Below, one piece after another: positions 54,793 to 64,000 of a stretch of 64,000 bases of DNA. Location: NCBI RefSeq assembly GCF_900109355.1, contig NZ_FOBF01000010.1:62001-126000 (forward strand), written 5' to 3'. The first letter of the stretch is position 1; each line of letters opens with the position of its first letter. The position numbers and the translations under genes are program-made. This DNA comes from Nonomuraea pusilla (GTDB taxonomy: Bacteria; Actinomycetota; Actinomycetes; Streptosporangiales; Streptosporangiaceae). The notes beneath the pieces were generated by a model. The model was not told where the DNA came from. It saw only the letters and a program-made list of their open reading frames with translations, and made no database searches.

Positions 54793-56744
54793 CCACCCAG
54801 CAGCGGCTCCCCGCCCCGGTGGAGGTCACGGCGGCCGGCACGGCCGAAGGCGCGGCGTCACGTGGCGGGCTGCCGCGCTGGGCGTGGTACGCGGGCGCGG
54901 CGGCGCTGCTGGCGGCCGCGTACGCGGTCTTCCGCGGCACCGGGACACTGCCCCACGACAAGGAGGCCCCGCAGTTCCTGGCCGTCACCGAGCTGCGCGA
55001 GTGGATCGACGACCAGCGGGACCTCAACCCGGTGTTCCTGTACTTCCTCAACTACGTCCGCCTCTACGTCGCCGAGGTCCACGGGCTCTTCCAGACGGTG
55101 CTGAACGCGCTCGGGTGGCCGGGGCTCGTCGGCGTCATGGGCGGCATGGCCTGGCTGGCGGGCGGGTGGCGGGTGGCGCTGCTCGCCGTGGCGGGCGTGG
55201 GCTCGTTCGGCGTGCTGGGGCTGTGGGAGTCGAGCGTGGAGACGCTGGCCCTGGTCGGGGCCTCGGTGCTGCTCTCGCTGGCGATCGGGGTGCCGCTCGG
55301 CGTCTGGGCGGGCCTGTCCCGCCGCGTGCGGGGGCTCGTCACGCCGGTGCTGGACGTCATGCAGATCATGCCGACGTTCGCCTACCTGGCGCCGCTGGTG
55401 CTGTTCTTCCACATCGGCGCGCCCGCGGGGGCGATCGCCACGATGATCTACTCGATCCCGCCCGCCATCCGCATCACGTCGCTGGCGATCCAGGAGGTCT
55501 CCCCCGCCGCCGTGGAGGCGTCGGCATCGCTCGGGGCGACCCCGGCGCAGACGCTGTTCAAGGTGCGCCTGCCGCTGGCCAGGCCCAGGATCGCGCTGGC
55601 GGCCAACCAGACCGTCATGATGGCGCTGTCGATGGTCGTCATCGCGAACCTCATCTCGGCCCCCGGCCTGGGCGGCGACATCATCCGCGGGCTGTCCAGG
55701 GCGCAGGTGGGCCTCATGCTCCCGGCGGGCGTGGCGATCGTGGTCACGGCGGTGGTGCTCGACCGGATGCTCTCGGCGCTCGCCCGGCGCGGCCCCCGCT
55801 CCCGTGCCGGCCGCCTGGACCTGGCCGCCGCCGGGGCGCTCGCCGCCGCCGGGCTCGCGCTCACCCCCGTGCTGCCCGCGACCTGGCCGCAGGAGTGGAC
55901 GGTGAACCTGGCCGCGCCGGTGAACGAGGCCGTCCACTGGGTCGAGTCCACCTGGTACGGCGCCACGACGTTCGTCAAGGACCTCACCTCCCACGCCCTG
56001 CTGAACCCGCTGGAGGGCCTGCTCACGACCGCCCCCTGGTGGCTCGTCGCGCTCGCGGTGCTGGCGCTCGCCTGGCGGGTGAGCGGCGCGCGGCCCGCGC
56101 TGACCGCGCTCGGCTGCCTGCTCGCGATCGCGCTGCTCGGCCTGTGGGAGCACGCCATGCAGACGATGACGACCGTCGCCGTGGCGGTGCTCGTCACGCT
56201 GGTCCTCGGCCTGCTGCTGGGGGTGGCCGCGGCCCGCTCGCCGCGGTACTCGGCCCTGCAGCGGCCCCTGCTCGACGCGGCCCAGACCATGCCCGCCTTC
56301 GTCTACCTGCTGCCCGCGCTGGCGCTGTTCGGCAGCACCAGGTTCACCGCGATCTTCGCGTCGGTCGTCTACGCGGTGCCGCCCGTGGCCCGCCTGGTGG
56401 AGGACGGCATCAGGGCGGTGCCCGCCCCGGTGGTGGAGGCCGCCCTGTCGGCCGGGTCCACGCCGGGCCAGCTCCTGTGGAAGGTGCAGCTGCCCATGGC
56501 CAGGCGGGCCATCCTGCTCGCCGCCAACCAGGGCATCGTCATGACGCTGGCGATGGTCGTCGTAGGCGGCCTGGTCGGCGCGGGCGCGCTCGGCTACGAC
56601 GTCGTCGTCGGCTTCTCCCAGCGGGCCGACTTCGGCATGGGGTTCGTCGCCGGCGTCGCCACGGTCCTGCTCGGAGTCATGCTCGACCGCATCACGCAGG
56701 GCGCCGACGGGCGCCCGTCCCCCCGGAGAAGGAAACTCACATGA
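54789..56744 (+). CDS. proW: Fused double ProW-type permease
   Basis: A 651-residue protein made of two ProW-like permease units in tandem. Unit 1 has the loop [20 protein letters not shown] and [20 protein letters not shown]; unit 2 has [20 protein letters not shown] and [20 protein letters not shown]. Each has its own set of helices, so one chain may provide the whole membrane channel. ProW is normally a homodimer; fused forms occur in some actinobacteria. Overlaps the first binding-protein gene by ATGA. Confidence 0.92.
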   Translation: MTTQQRLPAPVEVTAAGTAEGAASRGGLPRWAWYAGAAALLAAAYAVFRGTGTLPHDKEAPQFLAVTELREWIDDQRDLNPVFLYFLNYVRLYVAEVHGLFQTVLNALGWPGLVGVMGGMAWLAGGWRVALLAVAGVGSFGVLGLWESSVETLALVGASVLLSLAIGVPLGVWAGLSRRVRGLVTPVLDVMQIMPTFAYLAPLVLFFHIGAPAGAIATMIYSIPPAIRITSLAIQEVSPAAVEASASLGATPAQTLFKVRLPLARPRIALAANQTVMMALSMVVIANLISAPGLGGDIIRGLSRAQVGLMLPAGVAIVVTAVVLDRMLSALARRGPRSRAGRLDLAAAGALAAAGLALTPVLPATWPQEWTVNLAAPVNEAVHWVESTWYGATTFVKDLTSHALLNPLEGLLTTAPWWLVALAVLALAWRVSGARPALTALGCLLAIALLGLWEHAMQTMTTVAVAVLVTLVLGLLLGVAAARSPRYSALQRPLLDAAQTMPAFVYLLPALALFGSTRFTAIFASVVYAVPPVARLVEDGIRAVPAPVVEAALSAGSTPGQLLWKVQLPMARRAILLAANQGIVMTLAMVVVGGLVGAGALGYDVVVGFSQRADFGMGFVAGVATVLLGVMLDRITQGADGRPSPRRRKLT

Positions 56745-57718
56745 AGATTCGCCTGCTCGCAGGCCTCCTCGTGCTCGGTATGGCCGCCGCCGGCTGCGGC
56801 GGCGCCACGGTCGGCACCCCTTCAGGCTCGGCGGCGCCGCAGCCCGGCGGCGGCTCGGCCGCCCCCGGCTCGGCGGGCACCGTGAAGATCGCGATCAACC
56901 CCTGGGTGGGGTACGAGGCCAGCGCCAACGTGGTCGCGTACCTGCTCAAGAACGAGCTGCACTACGACGTCGAGCTGCCCGAGATCAAGGAGCAGCTCGC
57001 GTGGGAGGGCTTCGAGACCGGCGACGTGGACGTCATCATCGAGAACTGGGGCCACCCCGACCTGAAGAAGAAGTACGTCGAGGAGAAGAAGGTCGCGGTC
57101 GAGGCGGGCTCGACGGGCAACAAGGGCGTGATCGGCTGGTACATCCCGAAGTGGATGGCCGACCAGTACCCGGACATCACCGACTACAAGAGCCTCAACA
57201 AGTACGCCCACCTGTTCAAGACCTCCGAGTCGGGCGGCAAGGGGCAGCTGCTGTTCGGCGACCCGTCGTACGTCAGCAACGAGGAAGCCCTGATCAAGAA
57301 CCTCAAGCTGGACTACAAGGTCGTCGTCGGCGGCAGCGAGGCGTCGCTGATCAAGGGTGCCCAGCAGGCGCAGGAGCAGAAGAAGCCGCTGCTGTTCTAC
57401 TTCTGGGACCCGCACTGGCTGTTCAACAAGACCCAGCTGGTCCGGGTCAAGCTGCCGGAGTACACCGAGGGCTGCGACGCCGACCCGAAGAAGGTCGCCT
57501 GCGACTACCCGGAGATGGACCTCGACAAGGTCGTCAGCAAGCGGTTCGCCGACACCGGCGGCAAGGCGTACGAGCTGGTCAAGAACTTCCAGTGGACGAA
57601 CGAGGACCAGAACGCCGTGGCCAACGACATGACGAACAACGGCATGACCGGCGAGCAGGCCGCCAAGAAGTGGCTGGACGCCAACACCGCCAAGTGGCAG
57701 GCGTGGCTGCCGAAGTGA
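56741..57718 (+). CDS. OpuAC/ProX-type binding lipoprotein, first copy
   Basis: A 325-residue lipoprotein (AGLLVLGMAAAGCGG lipobox; Cys at about 19). Aromatic ligand-box segments: IAINPWVGYEA, IENWGHPDLKKKYV, LLFYFWDPHWLFNK. OpuAC-family proteins cage the quaternary ammonium group of betaine or choline between Trp residues. 70 bp before the second copy. Confidence 0.92.
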   Translation: MKIRLLAGLLVLGMAAAGCGGATVGTPSGSAAPQPGGGSAAPGSAGTVKIAINPWVGYEASANVVAYLLKNELHYDVELPEIKEQLAWEGFETGDVDVIIENWGHPDLKKKYVEEKKVAVEAGSTGNKGVIGWYIPKWMADQYPDITDYKSLNKYAHLFKTSESGGKGQLLFGDPSYVSNEEALIKNLKLDYKVVVGGSEASLIKGAQQAQEQKKPLLFYFWDPHWLFNKTQLVRVKLPEYTEGCDADPKKVACDYPEMDLDKVVSKRFADTGGKAYELVKNFQWTNEDQNAVANDMTNNGMTGEQAAKKWLDANTAKWQAWLPK

Positions 57719-57788
57719 CCTCCCCCTCCTGACCGCACCCCTTGTCGGGCCGGGCCTCCGCCACGGGGCCCGGCCGCGGAGACCTCTC

Positions 57789-58724
57789 ATGCGTACGAAG
57801 ACGCTCGCCGTGCCCCTGGCGGTGGCGCTGCTCCTGTCGGCCTGCTCGGGCGAGGAGCCGGCGCCGGCCGCCGGGTCGAAGGGCACGGTCAACATCGACA
57901 TCCACGGCTGGGTCGGCTACCAGGCCCAGGCCGCCGTGCTGGCCTACCTGCTGGAGCACGAGCTGGGCTACCAGGTCAAGACGCGGGAGATGAAGGAAAG
58001 CGATTCCTGGAGGGATTTCGAGAGCGGCAAGGTCGATGTCATCGTCGAGAGCTGGGGGCACGAGGACCTCAAGCAGGAGTACATCGAGAAGCGGAAGGTC
58101 GCGCTGTCCGCAGGGCTCACCGGGAACAAAGGGGTGATCGGGTGGTATGTCCCTGAGTGGATGGCCAAGGAATATCCCGACATAACCGACTATCGGAATT
58201 TGAACAGGTATGCCCACCTGTTTCGGACCGACAAAACCGGAAATGCCGGACAGGTTCTGGATGGCGACCCCTCATTCGTGACGAACGACGAGGCCCTCAT
58301 CAAGAACCTCAAGCTCAATTACCGGGTCGTCTACTCCGGCGGCGAGGACGCCCTCATCAAGGCCGCGCAGTACGCGACCCGCAACAAGAAACCGCTGCTC
58401 ATGTATTTCTACGAGCCGCAATGGCTGTTCACCAAGGTCAAGCTGGTCAAGGTGAACCTGCCGCCGTACGCCGTCGGCTGCGACCGCGACCCGGCCGCGG
58501 TCGCCTGCGACTACCCGCCGTATCTGCTCGACAAGATCGTCAGCCGGGGCTTCGCCGAGCGCGGCGGCAAGGCGTACGAGCTGGTGCGCAACTTCACCTG
58601 GACGAACGACAACCAGAACGCGGTCGCGAGCAACATGATCAACAAGAGGATGACCGCCGAGGAGGCCGCCAGGCAGTGGGTGGCCGAGAACAAGATCATC
58701 TGGAAGGACTGGATGCCCCGGTGA
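57789..58724 (+). CDS. OpuAC/ProX-type binding lipoprotein, second copy
   Basis: A 311-residue paralogue of the preceding protein with a good lipobox (LLLSACSG). The matching segments are [25 protein letters not shown] and [14 protein letters not shown], so one aromatic (Trp to Tyr in FWDPHW/FYEPQW) and the residues before the first Trp differ. It may have another preference, such as choline versus betaine. A stretch from about 57990 to 58260 is AT-richer with T- and A-ending codons. Overlaps betA by GTGA. Confidence 0.9.
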   Translation: MRTKTLAVPLAVALLLSACSGEEPAPAAGSKGTVNIDIHGWVGYQAQAAVLAYLLEHELGYQVKTREMKESDSWRDFESGKVDVIVESWGHEDLKQEYIEKRKVALSAGLTGNKGVIGWYVPEWMAKEYPDITDYRNLNRYAHLFRTDKTGNAGQVLDGDPSFVTNDEALIKNLKLNYRVVYSGGEDALIKAAQYATRNKKPLLMYFYEPQWLFTKVKLVKVNLPPYAVGCDRDPAAVACDYPPYLLDKIVSRGFAERGGKAYELVRNFTWTNDNQNAVASNMINKRMTAEEAARQWVAENKIIWKDWMPR

Positions 58725-60349
58725 GCTTCGACTACGTCATCGTGGGCGGCGGCTCCGCCGGCTGCGCCCTGGCCAACCGGCTCAGCGCCGACCCGTCGGT
58801 CTCCGTCCTCGTCCTGGAGGCCGGCCGCCCCGACCACCTCTGGGACGTCTTCATCCACATGCCCGCCGCGCTGATGTTCCCCATCGGCAGCCGCTTCTAC
58901 GACTGGAAGTACGAGTCCGAGCCCGAGCCGCACATGGACGGCCGGCGCATCTACCACGCCCGCGGCAAGGTCCTCGGCGGGTCGAGCAGCATCAACGGCA
59001 TGATCTTCCAGCGCGGCAACCCCCTCGACTACGAGCGCTGGGCCGCCGACCCCGGCATGAAGAACTGGGACTACGCGCACTGCCTGCCGTACTTCAAGAA
59101 GATGGAGACCTGCCTGGCCGAGCCCGGGTCGGACTTCCGCGGCGGCTCCGGGCCGCTCAAGCTGGAACGCGGCCCCGCCCGCGGGCCGCTGTTCGAGGCG
59201 TTCTTCGAGGCCGTGCAGCAGGCCGGGCACCCGCTCACCGACGACGTCAACGGCTACCGCCAGGAGGGCTTCGCCGCCTTCGACAGGAACATCCACCGGG
59301 GCCGGCGCCTCAGCGCCGCCCGCGCCTACCTGCACCCGGTGCGCCACCGCCGCAACCTGACGGTCAGGACCCGCGCCTTCGTCGAGCGGATCCTGTTCGA
59401 GGGCACGCGGGCCGTCGGCGTCGTCTGCGACGGCGAGCGCGTCGACGCCGGCGAGGTCGTCCTGTGCGGCGGCGCGATCAACTCGCCGCAGCTCCTCCAG
59501 CTGTCCGGCGTCGGGCCGCGCGCCCTGCTGGAGCCGCTCGGCATCGACGTGGTGCACGACCTGCCGGGCGTCGGCGAGAACCTCCAGGACCACCTGGAGG
59601 TGTACGTCCAGCACGCGTGCAGGCTGCCGGTGTCGCAGCAGCCCTCGCTCGCCCTGTGGCGCAGGCCGTTCATCGGCGCGAACTGGCTGTTCCTGCGGCG
59701 CGGTCCGGGCGCCACCAACCACTTCGAGGCCGGGGGCTTCATCCGCTCCAACGACGACGTCGCCTACCCGAACCTGATGTTCCACTTCCTGCCGATCGCG
59801 GTGCGCTACGACGGGTCGGCGCCCGCGGGCGGGCACGGCTACCAGGTGCACATCGGCCCGATGTACTCCGACGCCCGCGGCTCGGTGCGGATCAGGTCGA
59901 AGGACCCGAGGGAGAAGCCGGCGCTGCGCTTCAACTACCTGTCCACCGACCAGGACCGCCGCGAGTGGGTGGAGGCGATCAGGCACGCCAGGGCGATCCT
60001 GTCCCAGCCGGCCTGGGCCGATCTCGACGGCGGCGAGATCTCCCCCGGCCCGTCGGTGCGCACCGACGAGGAGATCCTCGCCTGGGTCGCGAGGGACGGC
60101 GAGACCGCGCTCCACCCGTCCTGCACGTGCCGGATGGGCGTGGACGAGATGGCGGTGGTCGACCCCGAGACCATGCGCGTGCACGGGCTCGACGGGCTGC
60201 GCGTGGTGGACGCCTCGGTGATGCCGTACGTGACCAACGGCAACATCTACGCCCCGGTGATGATGCTCGCCGAGAAGGCGGCCGACCTCATCCTCGGCAA
60301 CCCGCCCCTCCCACCCGAGCCGGTGGAGTTCCACCGGCACCGCCCCTAA
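58721..60349 (+). CDS. betA: GMC-family choline dehydrogenase/oxidase (BetA-like)
   Basis: A 542-residue FAD enzyme with [14 protein letters not shown] near the N terminus, [36 protein letters not shown] and the C-terminal [21 protein letters not shown] blocks of BetA-type GMC oxidoreductases. It would oxidise choline to betaine aldehyde (and possibly betaine). Encoded last in the betaine/choline uptake operon, so imported choline is the likely substrate. No betaine-aldehyde dehydrogenase is adjacent; the one at 40189 is of another type. Its 3' end overlaps convergent drrB-like gene. Confidence 0.9.
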   Translation: MSFDYVIVGGGSAGCALANRLSADPSVSVLVLEAGRPDHLWDVFIHMPAALMFPIGSRFYDWKYESEPEPHMDGRRIYHARGKVLGGSSSINGMIFQRGNPLDYERWAADPGMKNWDYAHCLPYFKKMETCLAEPGSDFRGGSGPLKLERGPARGPLFEAFFEAVQQAGHPLTDDVNGYRQEGFAAFDRNIHRGRRLSAARAYLHPVRHRRNLTVRTRAFVERILFEGTRAVGVVCDGERVDAGEVVLCGGAINSPQLLQLSGVGPRALLEPLGIDVVHDLPGVGENLQDHLEVYVQHACRLPVSQQPSLALWRRPFIGANWLFLRRGPGATNHFEAGGFIRSNDDVAYPNLMFHFLPIAVRYDGSAPAGGHGYQVHIGPMYSDARGSVRIRSKDPREKPALRFNYLSTDQDRREWVEAIRHARAILSQPAWADLDGGEISPGPSVRTDEEILAWVARDGETALHPSCTCRMGVDEMAVVDPETMRVHGLDGLRVVDASVMPYVTNGNIYAPVMMLAEKAADLILGNPPLPPEPVEFHRHRP

Positions 60350-61167
60350 CGGTCCAGGCGCCGGTAGAGCCGTGCCGACAGGGTGAAGAAGACGGCCGTG
60401 ATCAGCAGCGGCCAGGCCACGGCCATGGGCACGGCGTGCTCGGCGATCCAGGAGCCGCCGCCCCAGCCCGGGTTGCCGAAGAGCTGCCTGGCCGCCGCGA
60501 CCGTGGACGACAGCGGGTTCCACTCGGCGACGGCGCCGAGCCAGCCCGGCATCGTGGACGGCGCGACGAACGCGTTCGACAGGAACCCGACCGGGAACTC
60601 CAGGGTCTGCATCACGGTCACGCCGCCCGGGTTCCTGATGAGCAGGCCGAGGTACACGCCGACCCACAGCAGGGAGAAGCGGAGCAGGAGCAGCAGGCCG
60701 ACGGCGGCGGCCGCCCCGGGCAGGTCCGACGGCCGCCAGCCGACCGCCAGCCCGCAGGCGAGCAGGGCCGCCAGCATGAGCACGGAGTTCAGCATGTCGG
60801 CGACGGCCCGGCCGACCAGCACCGCCGAGGGCGCCATCGGCATGGACCTGAACCGGTCGGTGACGCCCTTCGCGGCGTCTGCGGTGACGGCCGTCGTGGT
60901 GATCGTCAGGCCGAACAGCATCGTCATGCCGTACATGCCGGGCATGAGGAAGGTGAAGTAGCCGGCGCCCTCGGGGACGTCCACCGCGCCGCCGAACAGG
61001 TAGCCGAACACGAGGGTGATCAGCACGGGGAACGCGGCCCCGAAGACGACCGTCAGGGGCTGGTTGGCCCAGTGGACCAGGTCGCGCCTGGCGACCGTCC
61101 AGCCGTCGGCCAGGGCCCGGCCGAGGCGTGTCAGGGGGCCGTCCAGGGCGGGTGCGGCGATGGTCAT
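60346..61167 (-). CDS. ABC-2 type exporter permease (DrrB-like)
   Basis: A 273-residue membrane protein with six helices: [40 protein letters not shown] and [20 protein letters not shown], with [20 protein letters not shown]. The features match daunorubicin-resistance DrrB permeases. ATG overlaps the ATPase stop. Confidence 0.9.
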   Translation of the reverse strand: MTIAAPALDGPLTRLGRALADGWTVARRDLVHWANQPLTVVFGAAFPVLITLVFGYLFGGAVDVPEGAGYFTFLMPGMYGMTMLFGLTITTTAVTADAAKGVTDRFRSMPMAPSAVLVGRAVADMLNSVLMLAALLACGLAVGWRPSDLPGAAAAVGLLLLLRFSLLWVGVYLGLLIRNPGGVTVMQTLEFPVGFLSNAFVAPSTMPGWLGAVAEWNPLSSTVAAARQLFGNPGWGGGSWIAEHAVPMAVAWPLLITAVFFTLSARLYRRLDR

Positions 61168-62165
61168 CGGACTCCTTCCTCCGTTCGCTCGGGACTCCCG
61201 GCCCTCTCCCGCGCCGCGTCGGCGGCCCCGCCGCCGGTTAGGGTCAGGAAGACCTCGTCCAGGGTGGGGCGGCGCAGGGCGACGTCCTCGACCTCGACCC
61301 CGGCGTCGGCCAGCGCGGCCAGCACCTCGGTCAGGACGCGCACCCGGACGCCGCCCGCGCCCTTCGGCCCGGCGACGGGCGCGCTGACCCTCCGCGTGTG
61401 CGGGTCGGTCTCCACCGGGCCCGACGCCGCGCCCGCCGCGATCGCGGCGGCCTCGGCCAGCCGCTCACCGTCTAGCACCACCAGGTCGAGCCGGTCGCCG
61501 CCGAGTTCGGCCTTCAGCTCGCCCGGCGTGCCCTCGGCCACGACGCGGCCCCGGTCGACGACGCAGACCCGGTCGGCGAGCCGGTCCGCCTCCTCCAGGT
61601 ACTGGGTGGTCAGCAGCACGGTCGTGCCGTCCGACACCAGCTCGCGCACGCGGTCCCAGATCTCCGCCCGGCTGCGCGGGTCGAGGCCGGTGGTGGGCTC
61701 GTCCAGGAAGAGCACGGGCGGGTCCACGATCATCCCGGCCGCGAGGTCGAGCCTGCGCCGCATGCCGCCGGAGTACTCCCCCGCCGGGCCGTCGTGGTCG
61801 AGGCCGAACCGTTCGAGCAGCTCGGCGGCCCGCGCCCTGGCCCGCGCCGCTCCCAGGTGGTGCAGCCGGCCGAACAGCTCCAGGTTCTGCCTGCCGGTCA
61901 GCAGCTCGTCCACGGCCGCGTGCTGGCCGACGAGGCCGATGCTGCGCCGCACCTGGGACGCCTGGGTGACCACGTCGTACCCGGCGACGGACGCGCGGCC
62001 CGCCGTCGGCCGCAGGAGCGTGGTGAGGATGCGGACCGCCGTGGTCTTGCCCGCGCCGTTCGGCCCGAGCAGCCCGCACACGGCGCCGCGGCCCACGTCC
62101 AGGTCGATGCCTTGGAGCGCCGTGTGCTTCCCGTACGTCTTGCGCAGTCCCCGCGCGACGAGCAT
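61164..62165 (-). CDS. ABC exporter ATPase (DrrA-like)
   Basis: A 333-residue ATPase with GPNGAGKTTAVRILTTLLRP, VAGYDVV, YSGGMRRRLDLAAGM, LFLDEPTTGLDPRSR and the DrrA-type C-terminal RRPTLDEVFLTLTG. ATG at 62165 has GGGAGG upstream. With the permease it probably exports an antibiotic or other hydrophobic compound. Confidence 0.92.
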   Translation of the reverse strand: MLVARGLRKTYGKHTALQGIDLDVGRGAVCGLLGPNGAGKTTAVRILTTLLRPTAGRASVAGYDVVTQASQVRRSIGLVGQHAAVDELLTGRQNLELFGRLHHLGAARARARAAELLERFGLDHDGPAGEYSGGMRRRLDLAAGMIVDPPVLFLDEPTTGLDPRSRAEIWDRVRELVSDGTTVLLTTQYLEEADRLADRVCVVDRGRVVAEGTPGELKAELGGDRLDLVVLDGERLAEAAAIAAGAASGPVETDPHTRRVSAPVAGPKGAGGVRVRVLTEVLAALADAGVEVEDVALRRPTLDEVFLTLTGGGAADAARERAGSPERTEEGVR

Positions 62166-62189
62166 GCCGCCTCCCTCTTGCCGTACGCC

Positions 62190-62239
62190 GTACCGTACAG
62201 CTTACGGTAACGCACGGACAAGCGTACGTTGTACCGTAC
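62190..62239. promoter_or_regulatory. Operator palindrome between exporter and TetR
   Basis: TACCGTA-CAGCT-TACGGTA (62191-62209) is a perfect 7-5-7 inverted repeat. GTACCGTAC also occurs at 62231-62239, 41 bp from its copy at 62190. The region lies between the divergent drrA-like gene and TetR. Confidence 0.65.
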
Positions 62240-62249
62240 GGAGGTGACC

Positions 62250-63011
62250 GTGGAGTACTCGGGGAAGGGCGACCCCGCCCGCAGCCTGGCCCTGCTGTGG
62301 CGCACCAGCGAGCGCGCCAGCCGCAAGGGCAAGCCGGAGCTGAGCGTCGACCGCATCGTGCGCGCCGCCATCGACGTGGCCGACGCCGAGGGCCTGCAGG
62401 CGCTGTCGATGCGCCGCGTGGCCGAGAAGCTGGGCGTGGGGACGATGTCCCTCTACACGTACGTGCCGGGCAAGCCGGAGCTGCTCGACGTCATGCTCGA
62501 CACGGTGTACGGCGAGACCGCCAAACCCGACGACGTGCCAGGGGGCTGGCGGGCCAGGCTGGAACTGATCGCCAGAGAGAACTGGTCCCTCTACCTGCGC
62601 CACCCGTGGCTGCTGCAGGTGGCGGTGAGCCGCCCGGTGCTGGGCCCGAACGTCACGGCCAAGTACGACTACGAGCTGCGCGCCGTCGACGGCATCGGCC
62701 TGTCGGACCTGGAGATGGACTCCGTGATCACGTTGATCACCGGGTTCGTCCACGGCACGGCGCGCGGCGCGGTGGAGGCCGCGCAGGCGGAGAGCCGCAC
62801 GGGCCTGACCGACGAGCAGTGGTGGGCCGCGCACGCGCCGTTCTTCCACCGCATCGCCGACCCCGCCAGGTTCCCCGTGGCGGCCAGGGTCGGCCAGGCG
62901 GCCGGCGAGGAGCTCGGCGCCGCCTACAGCGCCGAGCACGCCTTCGAGTTCGGGTTGCGGCGGGTGCTCGACGGCATCGAGGCCCTGGTCGAGCAGCGCG
63001 CCGAGGGCTGA
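62250..63011 (+). CDS. TetR-family regulator of the DrrAB-type exporter
   Basis: A 253-residue regulator with VDRIVRAAIDVADAEGLQAL and MRRVAEKLGVGTMSLYTYVP, and a TetR_C-type C-terminal domain. GTG at 62250 has GGAGG upstream; an upstream TTG at 62229 is less likely. Divergent from the exporter and next to the palindrome, so it probably represses it. Confidence 0.88.
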   Translation: MEYSGKGDPARSLALLWRTSERASRKGKPELSVDRIVRAAIDVADAEGLQALSMRRVAEKLGVGTMSLYTYVPGKPELLDVMLDTVYGETAKPDDVPGGWRARLELIARENWSLYLRHPWLLQVAVSRPVLGPNVTAKYDYELRAVDGIGLSDLEMDSVITLITGFVHGTARGAVEAAQAESRTGLTDEQWWAAHAPFFHRIADPARFPVAARVGQAAGEELGAAYSAEHAFEFGLRRVLDGIEALVEQRAEG

Positions 63012-63018
63012 GCCCGCG

Positions 63019-63048
63019 GGCGGGCCGGCGGGCGGACCGGCCCCGCCC
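63019..63048. terminator. Imperfect hairpin between TetR and cvnD4
   Basis: GGGCGGGCCGG and CCGGCCCCGCCC pair with one bulge around an 8-base loop, between convergent genes. It may end both transcripts. Confidence 0.35.
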
Positions 63049-63060
63049 GGCGACGATCGG

Positions 63061-63639
63061 CTAGTACGCGGGCGCGGCCCGCAGCCGCACGACGTGCTCG
63101 ACCAGCGCGATCAGCGTCGCCTTGACCGACTCGCGGTTGCGGGCGTCGGTGCGCACGATCGGGACGTGCGGACCCAGCGCGAGCGCCTCACGCACCTCCT
63201 CGTCGGAGTGCATGAACTGCCCGTCCCAGCCGTTGACGCCGACGACGAACGGCAGCTTGGCCTCTTCGAAGTAGTCGATGGCGGGGAAGCTGTCGGCCAG
63301 CCGCCGCGTGTCGAGCAGCACCACCGCGCCGATGGCGCCGCGCACCAGGTCGTCCCACATGAACCAGAACCGGTGCTGGCCGGGCGTCCCGAACAGGTAC
63401 AGGATCAGGTCACGGTCGAGCGAGAGCCGGCCGAAGTCCATGGCGACGGTCGTGGTCTGCTTGTTCGGCGTCATGCCGAGGTCGTCGATGCCCGCGGACG
63501 CGTCGGTCATGACCGCTTCCGTCGTGAGCGGCAGGATCTCGGACACCGCCCCCACGAACGTCGTCTTCCCGACGCCGAACCCGCCCGCCACGACGATCTT
63601 CGTCGACGTGAGGCCGGGGCTAGAGCCTGCGAAGTCCAC
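63061..63639 (-). CDS. cvnD: Conservon 4 GTPase CvnD
   Basis: A 192-residue CvnD nearly identical in motif content to copies 1 and 2: P-loop GGFGVGKT, FGTPGQHRFWFMW, NGWDG. GTG at 63639 lies within the end of cvnC4 with the same junction sequence. Last gene of conservon 4. Confidence 0.93.
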   Translation of the reverse strand: MDFAGSSPGLTSTKIVVAGGFGVGKTTFVGAVSEILPLTTEAVMTDASAGIDDLGMTPNKQTTTVAMDFGRLSLDRDLILYLFGTPGQHRFWFMWDDLVRGAIGAVVLLDTRRLADSFPAIDYFEEAKLPFVVGVNGWDGQFMHSDEEVREALALGPHVPIVRTDARNRESVKATLIALVEHVVRLRAAPAY

Positions 63640-63982
63640 TGAGCACCCTTTCGAGCATGTTGAGGTCTGGCTGTCCCTGGCTGAGGCGTGGCTGGTGCAG
63701 GCGGACAAGCCCTTCGTCGGACATGTCCGCCACAAGCACCCGGGCCACGCCCAGCGGGACGCGGAGCAGGGCCGAGATCTCGGCGACCGACCGGAACGAG
63801 CGGCAGAGCTGCATGATGGCCTCCTGCTCGGGGGTGAGCAGGGCCATCTCGTCGTCCGGGATCGACATGGACGAGATCAGCGTCTCCATCGCCAGGTGGT
63901 AACGCGGCTCCGAACGGCCGCCGGTCACCGCGTAAGGCCGGAACAGGGGCTCCTCGTCCCCTGCTCCGTCACTGCCGTACAC
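63620..63982 (-). CDS. cvnC: Conservon 4 DUF742 protein CvnC
   Basis: A 120-residue DUF742 protein: LFRPYAVTGGRSEPR, SVAEISALLRVPLGVARVLV, LERVLSGLRRL. GTG at 63982 has GGGAGC upstream. A TGA at 63995-63997 just upstream could be the cvnB4 stop, but too little is in view to call that gene. Confidence 0.92.
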   Translation of the reverse strand: MYGSDGAGDEEPLFRPYAVTGGRSEPRYHLAMETLISSMSIPDDEMALLTPEQEAIMQLCRSFRSVAEISALLRVPLGVARVLVADMSDEGLVRLHQPRLSQGQPDLNMLERVLSGLRRL

Positions 63983-64000
63983 GGCCTGCTCCCGTCAGTT

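Noticed and set aside
61164-62165. Drug exporter as part of a biosynthetic gene cluster
   Set aside because: No biosynthetic genes are nearby; betaine operon and conservon 4 flank it directly.
63983-64000. cvnB of conservon 4
   Set aside because: Only a possible TGA stop at 63995-63997 is in view; too short to support a call, though expected by analogy.

Overview
The window is high-G+C (strong G/C at third codon positions) and carries gene orders typical of actinomycete chromosomes: rlmN-cdsA-frr-pyrH-tsf-rpsB and DUF2469-rnhB-lepB-lepB-rplS-trmD-rimM-KH-rpsP-ffh. Together with four 'conservon' loci (CvnA sensor kinase, CvnB roadblock, CvnC DUF742, CvnD GTPase), this points to a filamentous actinobacterium, probably of the Streptosporangiales (Nonomuraea/Actinomadura-like). 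The genus is an inference. No tRNA, rRNA, CRISPR array, prophage or complete insertion sequence was seen.

Left part (1-25.4 kb): core housekeeping genes. On the minus strand lie the 5' end of rlmN, then cdsA, frr, pyrH, tsf and rpsB; a SUFU-domain gene faces the other way near the left edge. An ArsR/MFS efflux pair with a three-site operator follows. Next come an M23 peptidase, a membrane protein, xerC, yraN-yifB-dprA, DUF2469-rnhB, a translationally coupled pair of signal peptidases, rplS, rimM-trmD, rpsP-KH and ffh. Gaps in this part are unusually rich in short tandem repeats, each gap with its own unit (27, 33, 34, about 44, 47 and 58 bp).

Right part (25.4-64 kb): four conservons on the minus strand alternate with uptake and export systems. 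Conservon 1 (cvnABCD) sits directly upstream of ffh. Then comes an NMT1/SsuA-type ABC importer whose ATPase carries a 226-residue Glu/Ala/Lys repeat tail and is separated from its permeases by an antisense F420/PPOX-type gene. Conservon 2 (cvnABCD) follows. The next block holds an aminobutyraldehyde-type dehydrogenase, a family 1 glycosyltransferase, a TetR regulator, a PotABCD-type importer, and a divergent sugar-kinase plus SIS-isomerase pair. Two copies of a TTGAA-N6-TTCAA palindrome tie this block together. Conservon 3 (cvnABC, no cvnD) follows, then a glycine-betaine/choline operon (ProV, a fused double ProW, two OpuAC lipoproteins, a BetA-like oxidase), a DrrAB-type drug exporter with a divergent TetR, and the cvnCD end of conservon 4.

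The strongest signals beyond plain annotation are: the packing of four conservons into 39 kb; a sequence element shared upstream of all three complete cvnA genes; a long identical cvnC/cvnD junction in three copies; a conservon lacking its GTPase; the palindrome linking the polyamine-type importer, kinase/SIS pair, glycosyltransferase and dehydrogenase into one candidate regulon; and the triple operator over the MFS promoter.
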